Positions 42,053-50,939 of a DNA stretch of 64,000 nt are shown here, in pieces. Position numbers and translations under genes: made by a program. The notes under the pieces were generated by a model. It was not told where the DNA came from and did not search any database. It saw only the letters and a program-made list of their open reading frames with translations. Each line of letters starts with the position of its first letter. Position 1 is the first letter of the stretch. Source of the DNA: Granulicella pectinivorans (lineage in GTDB: Bacteria; Acidobacteriota; Terriglobia; Terriglobales; Acidobacteriaceae); assembly GCF_900114625.1 (NCBI RefSeq), contig NZ_FOZL01000001.1, positions 310,001 through 374,000 of the forward strand, in the 5' to 3' direction.

Positions 42053-42924
42053 GACTCGGAATCGCACGGGCAAACGAACGCACCTTCATGGCTGCACAGG
42101 AAGGCACAAAGACTGTCGACCTCGAACAGACAGTTGGCACACTCGACATCACAGCGATCATCCGCAACTGGAATCACTGGAAGCCGATCCTTGAAGAGCT
42201 CGTCGCACGCACCGAAGGCGAGTCCTCGCCGATCGTCTGGTTGGCCCCCCTTCCTAATCCGCCGAAGTTTCTCTTGCTCGCCGGAAACTTTCGCGCGCAT
42301 GTCATCGAGTCGGGCTTTGCCGCCGCGCCGGAAGAGAACCTCACCCCGCAGTTCTTCATCAAGCCTTCGACAACCATTATCGGCGCCACCGAGGAGATCC
42401 CACTTACCTCCGCGAATCACGCGCTGGACTACGAAGCCGAGCTTGCCGTGGTCATCGGCACGCAGCTTCGCGATGCGACGCTCGACAACGCCATGGATGC
42501 GGTATGGGGATACACGGTGGTGAACGACATCTCCGAACGCAAGCTGAACGACGGGATGGTCGACCGCAAGAAACGCTCCAACGACGACTTCTTCGACTGG
42601 CTCGTCGGGAAGTGGTTCGATGGATCCGCGCCCATGGGCCCGCATATCGTCACCGCCGATGAGATCGCCGATGAGTTCGTCGTGCGCGCCCGTCTGAACG
42701 GCGAGCTGGTGCAGGAGGCTCCGGCCTCCGCGATGATTCACAGCGTGGCCGAAGCGATCGTCTACATCAGCAAGGTGCTGACGCTCGAGCCCGGCGACGT
42801 CATCTCCATGGGGACACCCTCCGGCGTCGGCATGGCGCGTGGACGTCTGCTGCGTGACGGCGACGTCATCGAGTGCGAGGTTGGTGGCATCGGCACCTTG
42901 CGCAATCGGGTCGCACTGCGATGA
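42049..42924 (+). CDS. Fumarylacetoacetate hydrolase (FAH) family protein
   Basis: 291 residues. The FAH-fold C-terminal domain is clear: ALDYEAELAVVIG (metal Glu residues), WGYTVVNDISERKLND (metal Asp), DWLVGKWFDGSAPMGPHIV, and LEPGDVISMGTPSGVGMARGR. The family includes C-C hydrolases, 2-hydroxyhepta-diene-dioate isomerases, and 2-keto-3-deoxy-sugar-acid enzymes such as 2,4-diketo-3-deoxy-L-fuconate hydrolase and 2-keto-3-deoxyarabinonate dehydratase. In this operon a late step on a 2-keto-3-deoxy acid is the best guess. Overlaps both neighbours by 4 nt. Confidence 0.9.
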   Translation: MRLGIARANERTFMAAQEGTKTVDLEQTVGTLDITAIIRNWNHWKPILEELVARTEGESSPIVWLAPLPNPPKFLLLAGNFRAHVIESGFAAAPEENLTPQFFIKPSTTIIGATEEIPLTSANHALDYEAELAVVIGTQLRDATLDNAMDAVWGYTVVNDISERKLNDGMVDRKKRSNDDFFDWLVGKWFDGSAPMGPHIVTADEIADEFVVRARLNGELVQEAPASAMIHSVAEAIVYISKVLTLEPGDVISMGTPSGVGMARGRLLRDGDVIECEVGGIGTLRNRVALR

Positions 42925-45866
42925 CCCGCCATCCAGGCCTTCTCCGCATCGCCGCTGCCTCGCTTGGACTCTGCTCCGCGATCGCGCTGCATGCGCAAGA
43001 CCTGGACACAAATCACCTTGGCCCTGCGGAGTATCGCAGCCACTTCGCGCCAAACCCCGGCGCATCCCCCAGCTCCGGTTCACGTGATGGATGGGAAAGC
43101 TACCCGCTAGCCGAAGATGCCGGCTTCGATCCCACCATCGAACCCATCACACTTCACGGCGAGAGCATGCTCACCCGTACCTCCGCCCCAACGCAGGACG
43201 GCCCCTTCAGGTTAGGCTTCATCAAACGTTTGCATATGGTCTCCGGCAGCAACGCATCCCTTCATATGCAGGTGCGTCTGCCGGACTCCGCCGGAGCAGT
43301 ATCTCTCCACATCCATCTCTTCCATGGCGAAAAAGAAGAGCTCCATGATGCACTTGTGAACGGCAACGGGTGGTGCAATCTCGAGTTCAACCTGTCTCCC
43401 TCAAACCAATGGATCACCGCCGTCGCAGTCGAAGCTGAACTCCCTCACGCTGTACATGGCCGTCAGGAGCGCATCGACCTTCGCGATCTAAGCCTGAAGG
43501 CCTTCGCGACGAAGCACATCGAGCTACGCACGCCCGATGCTCTCTGGGATCCAACGCGCGAACTCTACTATCTGCAACGCGCGCTCACTTCCGGAAGCGA
43601 TCTCCATGTCGTCATGAGCAGCCCGCCCGCGCAGATGCGCTGGGTTCTCGTCTCTCCCGATGGCACACGCAAGGTGGAAGGCAGAGGCGCCATCCACTAC
43701 CACTTCGCCCCTTCCGACCCCTATGGCGTCTGGACAATTCAGGCAACGAGCAAGTCCGCGGAAACAACAGCGCTCCTCCTCCTTCGCCCCACCCAGCCAA
43801 CGGGAATCGCCTTCGACCAACCCCCTTCCTTGTCACCCGAACTGCTCAAAACGGTGCGCGACCGCCGCGACCGGCTCCGCGGCACAGTGCAGGTGGCGCT
43901 GGGAAACAACATCGCGAAGATGGACCCCGACTGGCTGCTCCCGGGCCTGCCCTCCTACTTCTCAATCCTGTCGCAGCCGCCTGAACTCGCGCTGCTCGAC
44001 GCAATCGTCTACCGCAGCACCGGCGACATAGCCTCGCTCAACGAAGCGCGCACCCTGCTCGCAGGCATCGCGCAATGGCCGCTCTGGGTACACCCCTGGT
44101 TTCCCGCACATGGATACCACAGCTACTACCCCGTTGGCATCATGACGCGCTCTCTCGTCATGGCCCAGCAGTTCCTCGGCAACGACCTCGCGGAAACCGA
44201 TCGCACCGCACTCGAACGCAGCCTGATGCATCTCGCGATCAAGCCAATCTACGAAGAGTACGTCCTCGAAGACAGGCTGCAATGGGGCACCAGCAACTGG
44301 ATCGGCAACACCGACGGCGGTGCACTCCTGGCTGCGCTCGCAAGCCACGATCCCGACGCCGCAGGCTACGCCCTCGGTCTCTACATCAAGCAGCGCGATC
44401 ACATCCGCGCCGCCTACACCTCCGACGGCAGCTACGGTGAGGGTGTAAGTTATCAGCGCTTCGACCTCGAAACAACCGCACTCGCAGCAGCGGCAGTGAA
44501 GCGTCTCCTCGGCCAGTCGCTGGATGCGGATCTCATGCCCGCCGAACGATACATGCGCTACGCAACCTTCGGCCCGGATCAGGTGCTCGACTACGGCGAC
44601 AGCCACGTCGACCTCAAGCCAGCAAACGTCTTCGCCTATCTCGCATCGCTGAACCAGTCGGCTAGCCTGACCGGCTTTTACTTCAAGTACCGTGGAACCG
44701 GGAACGGCGATCTGTTGAGCCGCGTGCTCTGGGAGAGCAACATCCATCCCGTCAACGCGCCGCCCTCCGACGATCCCCCATCCCGTCTCTTCGACCGTCG
44801 CGGCATCGTAGTTCTCCGCCAGAACTGGAGCCCCGACAGCACCGTCATCGCCATGCGTGCGGGACAGAATTTCAACCACAACCACGCCGATCAGGGCAGC
44901 ATCTTCTTTGCACGCGAAGGCAAGCTATGGCTCGGCGAAGCCGGTTACGCGGACTACTACAAAGACCCCGCCTTCCTCACCTTCAACGCGCAGGCCGTCG
45001 GCCACAATACACTACTCCTCGACGGCAATCCCGAAAGCCAGATCCTTCCCGGCAACGCAGTCTTCGGCGCATCGCCCTCCATCACGCACGCCCTCATCGG
45101 TCCATCCGCGTCGCTCGTCCAGGCCGATCTCACCACAGCCTACGCCGCAAAGCTGACGCGCTACACGCGGACGCTGTTCTTTCAAGCGAACGGCCCGCTC
45201 ATCGTTATCGATCAGATAGAGTCCCCCACGCCCCACACCTACACCCAGGTCTGGCATCCGAAACAAAAGGTCGCAACCGAAGATCTGCCCAACACCTTCC
45301 GCCTGACCGGTGGCAGCCACGACCTCACCGTGCGAGCCTTTGCCACCACACCCCTGGCCACCTCTCAACGCGAATCCCCCATGCCGCTCGCCAGTTACGA
45401 GAAGGCCGAACACGAGAGCATCGAGCGCCCCACACGTTTCGAGATCTCCACCCTCACCCCCCAGACATCGTCCTCCATCGTCACCATCCTCCAGCCCGAT
45501 CGTCGCGAGTCCATCGCGAACGCCACATGGGTGCAGACCGGCAACACCGCGACCCTCACCGCAGCAGACACTGCAGTCGAGCTCAACCAAGCCGAGTCAT
45601 CCATTACCGCCTGGTGGGCGCATGGTGCCATGGCAATCCATGCAATGCACTACCGGGATAAAACCACCGGCGCAACTCTCCTCTTCGAGAATCCCGTCGA
45701 CATGCAGATCACGCGCAAGGACGATGCCATCATCCTGCTCGAAGTAGACACCCAGGAAGCAACCACCCTCACCCTGCATGGCCTCTCTCTTCCCAATGGA
45801 ACCCTGACCACGCCGATCAAAGCCGGCCACACTGCCATCACGCTCCATACGCAAGCATCGAAGTAG
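42921..45866 (+). CDS. Heparinase II/III-like polysaccharide lyase, exported
   Basis: 981 residues from the ATG at 42921, overlapping the FAH stop. Signal peptide MTRHPGLLRIAAASLGLCSAIALHAQ. N-terminal beta-rich region (about 40-310), then an alpha/alpha toroid (about 320-600) with WGTSNWIGNTDGGALLAALA and SDGSYGEGVSYQRF, then the heparinase II/III beta-sandwich with NFNHNHADQGSIFFAREGKLWLGEAGY near residue 650. These motifs are diagnostic for the heparinase II/III (PL12/15/17/21-like) group, which cleave uronate- or amino-sugar-containing chains by beta-elimination. Last gene of the RidA operon. The N-terminal domain is larger than in simple PLs. With GH20 it points to a hexosamine-containing polymer. 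Third-position C use is high. Confidence 0.85.
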   Translation: MTRHPGLLRIAAASLGLCSAIALHAQDLDTNHLGPAEYRSHFAPNPGASPSSGSRDGWESYPLAEDAGFDPTIEPITLHGESMLTRTSAPTQDGPFRLGFIKRLHMVSGSNASLHMQVRLPDSAGAVSLHIHLFHGEKEELHDALVNGNGWCNLEFNLSPSNQWITAVAVEAELPHAVHGRQERIDLRDLSLKAFATKHIELRTPDALWDPTRELYYLQRALTSGSDLHVVMSSPPAQMRWVLVSPDGTRKVEGRGAIHYHFAPSDPYGVWTIQATSKSAETTALLLLRPTQPTGIAFDQPPSLSPELLKTVRDRRDRLRGTVQVALGNNIAKMDPDWLLPGLPSYFSILSQPPELALLDAIVYRSTGDIASLNEARTLLAGIAQWPLWVHPWFPAHGYHSYYPVGIMTRSLVMAQQFLGNDLAETDRTALERSLMHLAIKPIYEEYVLEDRLQWGTSNWIGNTDGGALLAALASHDPDAAGYALGLYIKQRDHIRAAYTSDGSYGEGVSYQRFDLETTALAAAAVKRLLGQSLDADLMPAERYMRYATFGPDQVLDYGDSHVDLKPANVFAYLASLNQSASLTGFYFKYRGTGNGDLLSRVLWESNIHPVNAPPSDDPPSRLFDRRGIVVLRQNWSPDSTVIAMRAGQNFNHNHADQGSIFFAREGKLWLGEAGYADYYKDPAFLTFNAQAVGHNTLLLDGNPESQILPGNAVFGASPSITHALIGPSASLVQADLTTAYAAKLTRYTRTLFFQANGPLIVIDQIESPTPHTYTQVWHPKQKVATEDLPNTFRLTGGSHDLTVRAFATTPLATSQRESPMPLASYEKAEHESIERPTRFEISTLTPQTSSSIVTILQPDRRESIANATWVQTGNTATLTAADTAVELNQAESSITAWWAHGAMAIHAMHYRDKTTGATLLFENPVDMQITRKDDAIILLEVDTQEATTLTLHGLSLPNGTLTTPIKAGHTAITLHTQASK

Positions 45867-45874
45867 CCACCGCC

Positions 45875-47503
45875 TCAGCGTTCGAAGCGGAACCAATCGA
45901 CATCGACGTAGCTGCGTTCTCCACGCATCGCCGGCCCTTGTGCAAAGAGACCCACCTTCGCGCCAATCCAGACTCCCGTACGTGCCTGGAACACCTCTCC
46001 CGCCGGTGTAAAGTGCGTGCCATCTTCGCTCGCAAAAAACTGCGCCCTCGCCCCCTCGCTCAACTGCATCCGCAGGTAAACCGTCTCTCCCTGAAGCGGC
46101 CGGATGACGGTCTCCGTCTCCGCGCCTGCATCGTGGCTCACGCCATAGACCAGGACAAGCCCCTTCTCCGTACGCCGCGTCGCGACATACGCATAGTCCT
46201 GCCCAAGCAGTACCAGACCGCTGCGATCCCCCACCGAGTGCGACGCAAGGTTCAGCTTCGTCGTCACCGTAAACGCCGTTGCGGGCAGCTTTTGCGTCAG
46301 CACATTCGGAGCCGTCCACAGCCTCTCGCCCAGCACGGCATCCACCGGCACATTCAGCAGGCGCAGCACGCCAAGAGCCTGCGAGGGCAGCGCCCACCCC
46401 GCAACGGGATTCGCCTGCCACTGCCACTGCAACCCAAGGCGAGCGGAGTCGAACTCATCCGAATCCGGAGGCGTCATCACCTTGCTTACCACCGCGACCG
46501 CAGGCTTCTTATACCGCAGCACCGGTTCGCCATCCTTGCCCACCACCGGCCAGTCATGCTCCCACTGCAGCGGTTCAAGATGCGTCACCCGTCCATACGG
46601 CCCGCGATCCTGAAAGTGCAGAAACCATCCTTCGCCCGCGGCCGTCTCCACCCACGCCCCCTGGTGCGGACCGTTGGTCGGCGTACTCCCCTTGGACAGG
46701 ACAACCCTGCGCTCATACGGCCCATAGATATCCTTCGCGCGATACACAAGCTGGTATCCAGTCGGCACGCCGCCCCCCGGCGCAAAAACATAGTAGAACC
46801 CATTCCGCTTATAGATCTTCGGCCCCTCCACCGTAAGGTCCTGCCCATGCCCATCGATGATGATCGTCCCATCATCGAGCATGTGTTCCCCATCCGGCGA
46901 CATGCGGCTCAGGATCAACACGTTCTTGATGCCCGACCGGCTCCCCGCCATGCCATTGATCAGATACGCGTTGCCATCCGTATCCCACAGCGGGCACGGA
47001 TCGATCCAGCCCTTCGCCGCACGCACCAGCTTCGGCGTCGACCACGGTCCCGTAATCTTCGCGGCCTTCGTCACATAGATTCCATACTCCGGATCCGGAT
47101 AGTAGATGTAAAACATCCCCGCATGCTGACGGATCGCCGGAGCCCACACCCCATTGCCATGCTGTGTCTTCGCATACACCTCCACCGGCGGCTGCTCCGA
47201 CAGCGCATGGCCAATCAGCTCCCAGTTCACCAGGTCCTTCGAGTGCAGAATCGGCAGCCCCGGCACCTGGTCGAAGCTCGAGGCGACAAGATAAAAATCA
47301 TTGCCCACACGAATCGCATCCGGGTCGGAGTAATCGGCGTTCAGCACCGGATTCACATACGTGCCGTCACCCTGGTCGGCAACCCACACCTGCGAGGGCT
47401 TCGTCTGTGCATGCGCAAGAGAACAAAGAGCAAGAACAGCGGCAACGGAGAGATTTCGAAAGACGAGCGGCAAAGGGTAGGCTCCAGTCGGGGAGAGACG
47501 CAT
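45875..47503 (-). CDS. GH43-family glycoside hydrolase (xylosidase/arabinofuranosidase type), exported
   Basis: 542 residues. Signal peptide up to about residue 33 (LALCSLAHAQ). Five-bladed propeller with the three GH43 acidic residues: base in NADYSDPDAIRVG (D60), pKa modulator in GWIDPCPLWD, acid in TVEGPKIYKRNGFYY. A C-terminal XynB-type beta-sandwich (about 345-542) contains DEFDSARLGLQWQWQANP and QDYAYVATRRTEKG. Probably removes xylose or arabinose side groups from plant glycans outside the cytoplasm. It converges on the heparinase gene with an 8-nt gap, lies outside the operator-defined regulon, and shows no IclR-type site. Confidence 0.9.
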   Translation of the reverse strand: MRLSPTGAYPLPLVFRNLSVAAVLALCSLAHAQTKPSQVWVADQGDGTYVNPVLNADYSDPDAIRVGNDFYLVASSFDQVPGLPILHSKDLVNWELIGHALSEQPPVEVYAKTQHGNGVWAPAIRQHAGMFYIYYPDPEYGIYVTKAAKITGPWSTPKLVRAAKGWIDPCPLWDTDGNAYLINGMAGSRSGIKNVLILSRMSPDGEHMLDDGTIIIDGHGQDLTVEGPKIYKRNGFYYVFAPGGGVPTGYQLVYRAKDIYGPYERRVVLSKGSTPTNGPHQGAWVETAAGEGWFLHFQDRGPYGRVTHLEPLQWEHDWPVVGKDGEPVLRYKKPAVAVVSKVMTPPDSDEFDSARLGLQWQWQANPVAGWALPSQALGVLRLLNVPVDAVLGERLWTAPNVLTQKLPATAFTVTTKLNLASHSVGDRSGLVLLGQDYAYVATRRTEKGLVLVYGVSHDAGAETETVIRPLQGETVYLRMQLSEGARAQFFASEDGTHFTPAGEVFQARTGVWIGAKVGLFAQGPAMRGERSYVDVDWFRFER

Positions 47504-47645
47504 CCCCCCCTATTATGGCCAATCCCCAACCCGCCCGGCGAATTGCTCCGAAGCTACGTCATTTGTCCGTCCTGCGCACGCGCAGATCCTGCGAAGATAT
47601 CTCCATTCCCTGCACGCTGAAAAATTCCATCTGAAGCAGGCCTCC

Positions 47646-49271
47646 ATGATCCGCAGCACCACGGTAAGGACCAAAGCTTTCACCACGATGCGTCGCGCAG
47701 CGCTGCTGTTCTTGGCAGCGACGGCATGCACCGCACAGTCGCCGGCAAATCCCGCAAGCCTGATTACACCGGCGGATCTGAAAGCCGACATCTACTTCCT
47801 CGCCTCGGACGATATGGCGGGCCGCAACATCGGCAGCATCGAAGACCACATCGCCACCGACTACATCGCGGCGGAGTTCATGCGCCTCGGCCTGAAACCA
47901 GTTGGCGACAACGGCACCTACTTTCAGAACATGGACATCCTCTCCGGCGACGTGGACAAGCAGCACACAACGCTCACCGCGAAGCTCGATGGCGTCGACC
48001 ATACCTACGCCATCGACAAGGATTTCCGCTGGAATCGCCAAAGCCTCCGCGCCGACAACGCCTGTGGCCCCATCCTCTTCGCGGGATACGGCATCTCCGC
48101 CCCGGAGTTTGCCTACGACGATCTCGCCGGCACCGATCTCAAGGGTAAGGTGGTCATGGTCTTCGGCCGCGAGCCGCAGGCCGGCGATCCCACATCCAGG
48201 TTCATGGGCACGCTCGACAGCTATCACGCCTTCTTCTGGGACAAGGTCGAGGAACTCCGCAAGCGCGGCGCAGCAGCCGTACTCATCGTGCAGGACCGCG
48301 TCCCCCGCAGCGTAAAACCCATCCCCGCAAGCGCCGTACGCTCAGCGGGAGGCCCGTCCTACGCGCTCGCCGGGCAGATGTGGGATCTGCCGGTCTTCAC
48401 CATCGATCGAGACGTTGCCGACCGGATGCTGGCAGCCAGCGGCAAGACCTCCGACGCCCTGCAGGCCGGAATCGACCACACCCTGAAGCCTCAAACCTTC
48501 GAAGTGCCGCGTAGTTCCGTCTGCCTGACCAAAGCCTACACAGGACTCAAGACAATCCACGGGCGCAACGTCGTGGCGATGCTCGAGGGCTCCGACCCAG
48601 CCCTCAAAGCACAGACCATCATCCTTACCGCGCATCACGATCACATGGGCGTCATCGACGGTCACATCTTCCACGGCGCGGACGACAACGCCTCCGGCGT
48701 CGCAGGCATCCTCGGCGTGGCCCGCGCGATGGTGAAGGGAGGAGTCAAACCAAAGCGAAGCGTACTCTTCATCGCGTACGACGGCGAAGAGCGCATCTTC
48801 CTCGGCTCCTATTTTTACGTCACCCATCCCATCGTTCCGCTCGCGAACACGGTAGCGAACATCAACCTCGACATGATCGGCCGCGACGAAGAAGATCCCA
48901 ACTGGCCTTTGCCCACGGACCACAACGCCAACATGGTGAACGTCCTCGGAACGCGCTACAACCTGAGCCTGCGACGCATCATCGACACCGGCAACAAGGA
49001 AGGGTTGAAGCTCGACTACAAGATGGACACCGTGGATCCCGACTCCCTCTGGTCGCGCAGCGATCACTTCTGGTTCGCCACCCTGCACATTCCGCAGGTC
49101 GAGTTCCAGACCGGTCTTCACCATGACTACCACACCGAAAACGATAGCTGGGACCGCATCAACTATCCCAAGCTCACCAGAATCGTGCGTCTGGTCTTCC
49201 GTTCCGTCGACGAGTTGGCTGGGTCGTCGGAGAAGATCGCCTTCACGCCCGCAGGCACACCCGCAAAGTAA
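47646..49271 (+). CDS. M28-family zinc aminopeptidase, exported
   Basis: 541 residues. Signal-like N-terminus (MRRAALLFLAATACTAQ from an internal Met at 47688; AGG precedes the ATG at 47646). A PA-type insert (about 150-265) splits the fold. All di-zinc ligands are visible: ILTAHHDHMG, HGADDNASGVAG, AYDGEERIFLGS (Glu base and ligand), NLDMIGRDEED, and LHHDYHTENDSWD. Likely releases N-terminal amino acids from peptides in the periplasm. Divergent from GH43; followed after 21 nt by the SelA-like gene in the same direction, so the two may be co-transcribed. Confidence 0.92.
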   Translation: MIRSTTVRTKAFTTMRRAALLFLAATACTAQSPANPASLITPADLKADIYFLASDDMAGRNIGSIEDHIATDYIAAEFMRLGLKPVGDNGTYFQNMDILSGDVDKQHTTLTAKLDGVDHTYAIDKDFRWNRQSLRADNACGPILFAGYGISAPEFAYDDLAGTDLKGKVVMVFGREPQAGDPTSRFMGTLDSYHAFFWDKVEELRKRGAAAVLIVQDRVPRSVKPIPASAVRSAGGPSYALAGQMWDLPVFTIDRDVADRMLAASGKTSDALQAGIDHTLKPQTFEVPRSSVCLTKAYTGLKTIHGRNVVAMLEGSDPALKAQTIILTAHHDHMGVIDGHIFHGADDNASGVAGILGVARAMVKGGVKPKRSVLFIAYDGEERIFLGSYFYVTHPIVPLANTVANINLDMIGRDEEDPNWPLPTDHNANMVNVLGTRYNLSLRRIIDTGNKEGLKLDYKMDTVDPDSLWSRSDHFWFATLHIPQVEFQTGLHHDYHTENDSWDRINYPKLTRIVRLVFRSVDELAGSSEKIAFTPAGTPAK

Positions 49272-49292
49272 AGCAAAACCACCAGAAAGAGG

Positions 49293-50936
49293 ATGACGAT
49301 GGCAAAGACGACAGGTTGGTCGCGACGGGATGTACTGAAGCAGTCTGGAATGTTGTCGGTTGCGGGCGCGGTCAACGTCCTCGCCCCCGCAACGCTGCAC
49401 GCCGCCGCTCCGGCGAAGAACGGAAAGCCCGCCGCAGGACAGGTATTGTCCGCGCATGAAGTCCCCTTTACCGACGGAGACTTTCACGACAACCTCTTCA
49501 CCCGCATCGGCCTGCGCCCTCTCATCAACTGTCGAGGCACCATCACGGCGGTCAGCGGATCCACCTCCCTGCCCGAGGTCAAGCAGGCCATGTACAACGC
49601 CTCGCTCTACCACGTCCGCATGGACGAGATGATGGACGCGGTCGGCGCGGAACTCGGCAAGCTCTGCGGTGCGGAGTGGGGCATCGCGACCACGGGCACC
49701 GCCGCCGCCACCTGCCAGGCCACCATCGCCTGCATCGCCGGAACCGACATCGAGAAAAGTCAGGCGCTACCCTACATCAAGAAGAAGGACCAGGTCGTCA
49801 TCCCGAAGACCTCGCGCAATCCATACGACATCGGCGTACGCATGTGCGGGGCCGAGATGGTAGAGTTCTCCACGCCGGAAGAGCTCGAGGCAAAGATCAG
49901 CGATCGCACCGCCATGCTCTACATCCTCGCCAACCCGCGCTGGGACGATACCCCGATGAGCACGAAGAACCTAGCTGCCATCTGCAAAGCCAAGGGCGTG
50001 CCGGTGTTTGTCGATGCCGCCGCAACCGAACCGGATCTGCCAAACCCGCACCTCGCAGCCGGTGCCGATCTCGTCGCCTACTCAGGCGGCAAATGCATGC
50101 GCGGCCCGCAATCCGCCGGGCTCCTCATCGGCAACAAGTCCCTCTGCAAGGCCGCCTACTTCCAGGGTTCTCCGCACCACAACTACGGCCGCGCCATGAA
50201 GTGCAGCAAGGAAGAGACGATGGGCCTCCTCGCCGCCGTCAGAGCATGGCGCAAGCGCGACCACGCCGCCGAACAAGTCATGTGGATGGGCTGGATGCAG
50301 CAGATTGCAGACAAGATGAAGGGCTTGCCCTCGGTCAAGGCGACCGTCTTGCCGCCGCCTCCAGTCGGCTCCATCGATCGCTGCCCCGGGGTCAGAATCG
50401 AGTGGGACGCAGCCGTAACGAAGATCACCGGCACGGAGTTGTCCAGGAAACTCGACGACGGCGCAGTCCGCATCTCACTCGGCGGCACAGGCACGCGCCC
50501 TGACCACATGAAGAGCTCGGTCATCGTATGGGCCTACATCCTCACGCCCGTGGAAGTCGGGATCGTCGGCGATGCGATCTACGAAGCCTTAACGAAGCCC
50601 GGCGTCTATCCCGACCCCATCGTACCCACTGGCGAACCCGCATCCGTCGCAGGTAACTGGGCCGTGACCATCCACTACGTGCGCGGCACCGGCGAGCAAC
50701 GCTTCGTCCTCTCCCAGAGCGGCAACGACCTCACCGGCGAGCAGCAGGGAGAGATCTACCATGCTCCATTCAAAGGAGCCGTACACGCGGATCAGGTCGT
50801 CCTCACAAGCAGCCTGCCCGTGACGGGCTATCCCATCCCCTGCAACTTCAAAGGCACCGTCAAAGGCAACACCATGACGGGCACGGTCACCATGGGAGAA
50901 TACGGCGAAGCCACCTGGGAGGCCGTGCGAGCCTGA
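49293..50936 (+). CDS. Tat-exported SelA/DgaE-like PLP enzyme with C-terminal beta domain
   Basis: 547 residues. Twin-arginine signal GWSRRDVLKQSGMLSVAGAV, residues about 8-38. The body is fold-type I PLP enzyme of the SelA/DgaE group: LRPLINCRGTITAVSGST, TTGTAAATCQATIACIAG, FVDAAATEPD and AYSGGKCMRGPQSAGLLIG with the PLP Lys at K267. SelA makes selenocysteyl-tRNA; DgaE is D-glucosaminate-6-phosphate ammonia-lyase. An exported protein cannot charge tRNA, so lyase chemistry on a small periplasmic amino acid or amino sugar acid is more likely. Residues about 455-547 (GNWAVTIHYVRGTGEQRFVLSQSG) form a small beta-rich domain not found in SelA. Tat export suits a protein that folds round its cofactor before transport. 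Confidence 0.8.
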   Translation: MTMAKTTGWSRRDVLKQSGMLSVAGAVNVLAPATLHAAAPAKNGKPAAGQVLSAHEVPFTDGDFHDNLFTRIGLRPLINCRGTITAVSGSTSLPEVKQAMYNASLYHVRMDEMMDAVGAELGKLCGAEWGIATTGTAAATCQATIACIAGTDIEKSQALPYIKKKDQVVIPKTSRNPYDIGVRMCGAEMVEFSTPEELEAKISDRTAMLYILANPRWDDTPMSTKNLAAICKAKGVPVFVDAAATEPDLPNPHLAAGADLVAYSGGKCMRGPQSAGLLIGNKSLCKAAYFQGSPHHNYGRAMKCSKEETMGLLAAVRAWRKRDHAAEQVMWMGWMQQIADKMKGLPSVKATVLPPPPVGSIDRCPGVRIEWDAAVTKITGTELSRKLDDGAVRISLGGTGTRPDHMKSSVIVWAYILTPVEVGIVGDAIYEALTKPGVYPDPIVPTGEPASVAGNWAVTIHYVRGTGEQRFVLSQSGNDLTGEQQGEIYHAPFKGAVHADQVVLTSSLPVTGYPIPCNFKGTVKGNTMTGTVTMGEYGEATWEAVRA

Positions 50937-50939
50937 GTC

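Noticed and set aside
49293..50936. Selenocysteine synthase (SelA) proper
   Set aside because: The protein has a Tat signal and an extra C-terminal domain, and there is no selB or tRNA-Sec nearby, so a tRNA-modifying role is not credible.
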